From assembly GCF_000003605.2 (NCBI RefSeq), contig NW_003143385.1, positions 1-13,028 on the forward strand: DNA of 13,028 nt, written 5' to 3'. The stretch comes from Saccoglossus kowalevskii. Lineage: Eukaryota > Hemichordata > Enteropneusta > Harrimaniidae. The translations under genes were made by a program, and so were the position numbers. Shown here piece after piece: positions 11,014-13,028 of the stretch. The notes under the pieces were generated by a model. It had not been told where the DNA came from and did not search any database. It was given only the letters and a program-made list of their open reading frames with translations. Position 1 is the first letter of the stretch; every line of letters starts with the position of its first letter.

Positions 11014-11405
11014 CAATGCAAAATTTGCGTTTCAGGTGGTCTAGATTTCAGATTTCACCCCTCAATGCAAAATTTGCGTTTCAGGTGGTCTAGATTTCAG
11101 ATCTCACCCCTCAATGCAAAATTTGCGTTTCAGGTGGTCTGGATTTCAGATCTCACCCCTCAATGCAAAATTTGCGTTTCAGGTGGTCCAGATTTCAGAT
11201 CTCACCCCTCAATGCAAAATTTGCGTTTCAGGTGGTCTAGATTTCAGATCTCACCCCTCAATGCAAAATTTGCGTTTCAGGTGGTCCAGATTTCAGATCT
11301 CACCCCTCAATGCAAAATTTGCGTTTCAGGTGGTCTAGATTTCAGATCTCACCCCTCAATGCAAAATTTGCGTTTCAGGTGGTCCAGATTTCAGATCTCA
11401 CCCCT
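11014..11405 (+). repeat. Alternating-variant block, units 218-225
   Basis: The variants are C41T (218), A30G (220) and T29C (221, 223, 225), with consensus units between. The C41T then A30G pair at two-unit spacing also occurs at units 59/61 and 184/186. The alternating T29C units suggest a 98-bp dimer repeated in tandem. The changed TAGs open a second 123-codon frame here, which I do not regard as coding. Confidence 0.7.
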
Positions 11406-12238
11406 CAATGCAAAATTTGCGTTTCAGGTGGTCTAGATTTCAGATCTCACCCCTCAATGCAAAATTTGCGTTTCAGGTGGTCTAGATTTCAGATCTCACC
11501 CCTCAATGCAAAATTTGCGTTTCAGGTGGTCTAGATTTCAGATCTCACCCCTCAATGCAAAATTTGCGTTTCAGGTGGTCTAGATTTCAGATCTCACCCC
11601 TCAATGCAAAATTTGCGTTTCAGGTGGTCTAGATTTCAGATCTCACCCCTCAATGCAAAATTTGCGTTTCAGGTGGTCTAGATTTCAGATCTCACCCCTC
11701 AATGCAAAATTTGCGTTTCAGGTGGTCTAGATTTCAGATCTCACCCCTCAATGCAAAATTTGCGTTTCAGGTGGTCTGGATTTCAGATCTCACCCCTCAA
11801 TGCAAAATTTGCGTTTCAGGTGGTCTAGATTTCAGATCTCACCCCTCAATGCAAAATTTGCGTTTCAGGTGGTCTAGATTTCAGATCTCACCCCTCAATG
11901 CAAAATTTGCGTTTCAGGTGGTCTAGATTTCAGATCTCACCCCTCAATGCAAAATTTGCGTTTCAGGTGGTCTAGATTTCAGATCTCACCCCTCAATGCA
12001 AAATTTGCGTTTCAGGTGGTCTAGATTTCAGATCTCACCCCTCAATGCAAAATTTGCGTTTCAGGTGGTCTAGATTTCAGATCTCACCCCTCAATGCAAA
12101 ATTTGCGTTTCAGGTGGTCTAGATTTCAGATCTCACCCCTCAATGCAAAATTTGCGTTTCAGGTGGTCTAGATTTCAGATCTCACCCCTCAATGCAAAAT
12201 TTGCGTTTCAGGTGGTCTAGATTTCAGATCTCACCCCT

Positions 12239-12875
12239 CAATGCAAAATTTGCGTTTCAAGTGGTCTAGATTTCAGATGTCACCCCTCAATGCAAAATTT
12301 GCATTTCAGGTGGTCTAGATTTCAGATCTCACCCCTCAATGCAAAATTTGCGTTTCAGGTGGTCTAGATTTCAGATCTCACCCCTCAATGCAAAATTTGC
12401 ATTTCAGGTGGTCTAGATTTCAGATCTCACCCCTCAATGCAAAATTTGCGTTTCAGGTGGTCTAGATTTCAGATCTCACCCCTCAATGCAAAATTTGCGT
12501 TTCAGGTGGTCTAGATTTCAGATCTCACCCCTCAATGCAAAATTTGCGTTTCAGGTGGTCTAGATTTCAGATCTCACCCCTCAATGCAAAATTTGCGTTT
12601 CAGGTGGTCTAGATTTCAGATCTCACCCCTCAATGCAAAATTTGCGTTTCAGGTGGTCTAGATTTCAGATCTCACCCCTCAATGCAAAATTTGCGTTTCA
12701 GGTGGTCTAGATTTCAGATTTCACCCCTCAATGCAAAATTTGCGTTTCAGGTGGTCCAGATTTCAGATCTCACTCCTCAATGCAAAATTTGCGTTTCAGG
12801 TGGTCTAGATTTCAGATCTCACCCCTCAATGCAAAATTTGCGTTTCAGGTGGTCCAGATTTCAGATCTCACCCCT
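12239..12875 (+). repeat. Variant-rich right end of the array, units 243-255
   Basis: Six of 13 units vary, with eight substitutions (G22A+C41G, G16A, G16A, C41T, T29C+C46T, T29C), about twice the array average. Two of the three CpG-destroying G16A changes are here. Divergence rising toward an edge is common in tandem arrays because edge units are homogenised less. The left edge does not show it as clearly. Confidence 0.65.
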
Positions 12876-12886
12876 CAATGCAAAAT

Positions 12887-12904
12887 TTGGTGCCGCCGCT
12901 TCTG
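12887..12904 (-). repeat. Right terminal inverted repeat
   Basis: TTGGTGCCGCCGCTTCTG. Its reverse complement shares GGCGGCACCAA exactly with the left terminus. The first three bases (TTG, 12887-12889) are also the last three of the final partial unit, so array and terminus overlap. The outer CTG mirrors the left CAG. Three extra bases lie between the shared core and the tip compared with the left end, which could be an insertion or divergence. Confidence 0.55.
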
Positions 12905-12909
12905 TATAC
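12905..12909 (+). repeat. Putative target-site duplication, right copy
   Basis: TATAC immediately follows the CTG end and is identical to 316-320. It is the partner of the left copy; length and uncertainty are as stated there. Confidence 0.45.
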
Positions 12910-13028
12910 GACGTTACTATTAGTATGCTAAAACTGAAGCTTGCCATCTACGTCAACAAATATAAAACATATGCTATCTAACTAGCCAATATCGTGTTTC
13001 TGAATTATAGTGGACATAGTGTACTAAA
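12905..13028. other. Right flank, AT-rich, no gene seen
   Basis: These 124 bp are non-repetitive sequence after the element. A reading frame entering from the array stops at about 12981 and encodes nothing recognisable. A TATAAAA string (12961-12967) and a CCAAT string (12986-12990) are present, but they are in the wrong order for a forward promoter and are expected by chance in AT-rich DNA. Confidence 0.7.

Larger units (their letters stand above)
385..12889 (+). repeat. 49-bp tandem satellite/minisatellite array, about 255 copies
   Basis: The unit, written from position 1, carries CAATGCAAAATTTGCG (1-16), TTTCAGGTGG (17-26), TCTAGA (27-32), TTTCAG (33-38, overlapping AGATCT at 37-42) and CACCCCT (43-49). 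It is about 43% GC with a single CpG at 15-16. The array begins at unit position 5 and ends at position 14. The span of 12,505 bp equals 255 x 49 + 10 exactly, and every unit lies in the same register, so I see no indels. I count 69 substitutions in 65 units, or about 0.55%. Positions 29 (18 changes), 30 (12) and 41 (14) dominate, while positions 1-13 and 49 never vary.

No protein is encoded. Forward frames close at the TAG inside TCTAGA, and since 49 is not a multiple of 3 each frame meets it every third unit. Open stretches of 74 or 123 codons occur only where T29C, A30G or T29A removes the TAG. The reverse strand has stops in all three frames within one unit. The high identity implies a recent origin or active homogenisation. 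The copy number depends on the assembly. Confidence 0.97.
321..12904. mobile_element. Candidate non-autonomous DNA transposon (hAT-like) filled by a 49-bp satellite
   Basis: The element begins CAGTGGCGGCACC and ends GGTGCCGCCGCTTCTG. The two ends form an inverted match with an exact 11-bp core (GGCGGCACCAA) and one further mismatch within 14 bp. The right end carries about three extra bases near its tip. Both ends have the CAG...CTG form, and the CAGTGGCG-type start is familiar from hAT-superfamily termini. A 5-bp direct repeat, TATAC, lies immediately outside both ends. No transposase is encoded, so any copy would depend on enzyme supplied elsewhere. The interior is 49 bp of single-copy arm followed by about 255 tandem units reaching the right terminus. 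A typical element of this sort would be a few hundred bp; the excess is array expansion. Alternatives are another TIR superfamily, or a satellite whose edges share a short inverted motif by chance, which I think less likely because the motif sits at both array edges. Confidence 0.55.

Noticed and set aside
530-12804. Many open reading frames of 74 or 123 codons with almost identical translations
   Set aside because: All are products of the repeat. The unit's TAG closes each frame every third unit, and the frames lengthen only where a substitution removes it. Starts and stops both lie in the unit, the frames overlap one another, and a unit of 49 bp shifts frame each time.
385-12889. CRISPR array
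   Set aside because: Units are contiguous with no spacers of differing sequence, the unit is 49 bp, and there are no cas genes.
385-12889. Array of splice sites (TTTCAG followed by GTGG resembles joined acceptor and donor)
   Set aside because: Each unit has acceptor-like TTTCAG twice and a weak donor-like CAGGTGG, but there is no strong pyrimidine tract and no exon evidence. Transcript data would be needed.
385-12889. Telomere or subtelomere repeat
   Set aside because: The unit is not a short G-rich telomere motif, and single-copy sequence lies on both sides.
385-12889. Genes on the reverse strand of the array
   Set aside because: The reverse complement of one unit has TGA or TAG in all three frames, so no long frame exists.
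12682-12981. 99-codon frame from the last units into the right flank
   Set aside because: The first part is array translation and the last part is short flank sequence with no homology I recognise. It is a chance read-through because the last units carry T29C or end early.
12961-12990. TATA box and CCAAT box as a promoter
   Set aside because: CCAAT lies downstream of TATA on the forward strand, no gene follows in the window, and both strings are common by chance.

Overview
This window is almost entirely one tandem-repeat array. A 49-bp unit is repeated about 255 times head to tail from 385 to 12889 (12,505 bp, 96% of the window). I find no protein-coding gene, RNA gene, CRISPR array or bacterial-style operon signal. 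The long satellite, the AT-rich non-coding flanks and termini resembling a eukaryotic cut-and-paste transposon point to a eukaryotic genome, most likely an animal. The species cannot be read from the sequence.

Layout: 1-320 is AT-rich flank with no gene. At 321 a 15-bp terminus begins (CAG then TGGCGGCACC), followed by a 49-bp single-copy arm (336-384). The array runs from 385 to 12889. Its last partial unit merges into an inverted match of the left terminus that ends at 12904 in CTG. The 5 bp outside each end are the same (TATAC at 316-320 and 12905-12909). The array is therefore best read as the hugely expanded interior of a short non-autonomous DNA transposon, probably hAT-like, with 5-bp target-site duplications. 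That family assignment is inference. 12905-13028 is flank.

Units are numbered here so that unit n starts at 381+49(n-1). Unit 1 is partial (positions 5-49), units 2-255 are full and unit 256 is partial (positions 1-14). Reading every unit by eye, I find no insertion or deletion: all units stay in one 49-bp register. I count 69 substitutions in 65 units (about 0.55%), and about three quarters of units match the consensus exactly. The variants are not randomly placed. Identical variant combinations recur 67 and 111 units apart, spacing between variant units favours even numbers, and most substitutions fall in two palindromic hexamers within the unit (TCTAGA and AGATCT). This records a recent history of multi-unit duplication and homogenisation.

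No genes work together here. The system of interest is the transposon-bounded satellite: its origin from an element end, its growth, and whether it has a chromatin or transcript role.
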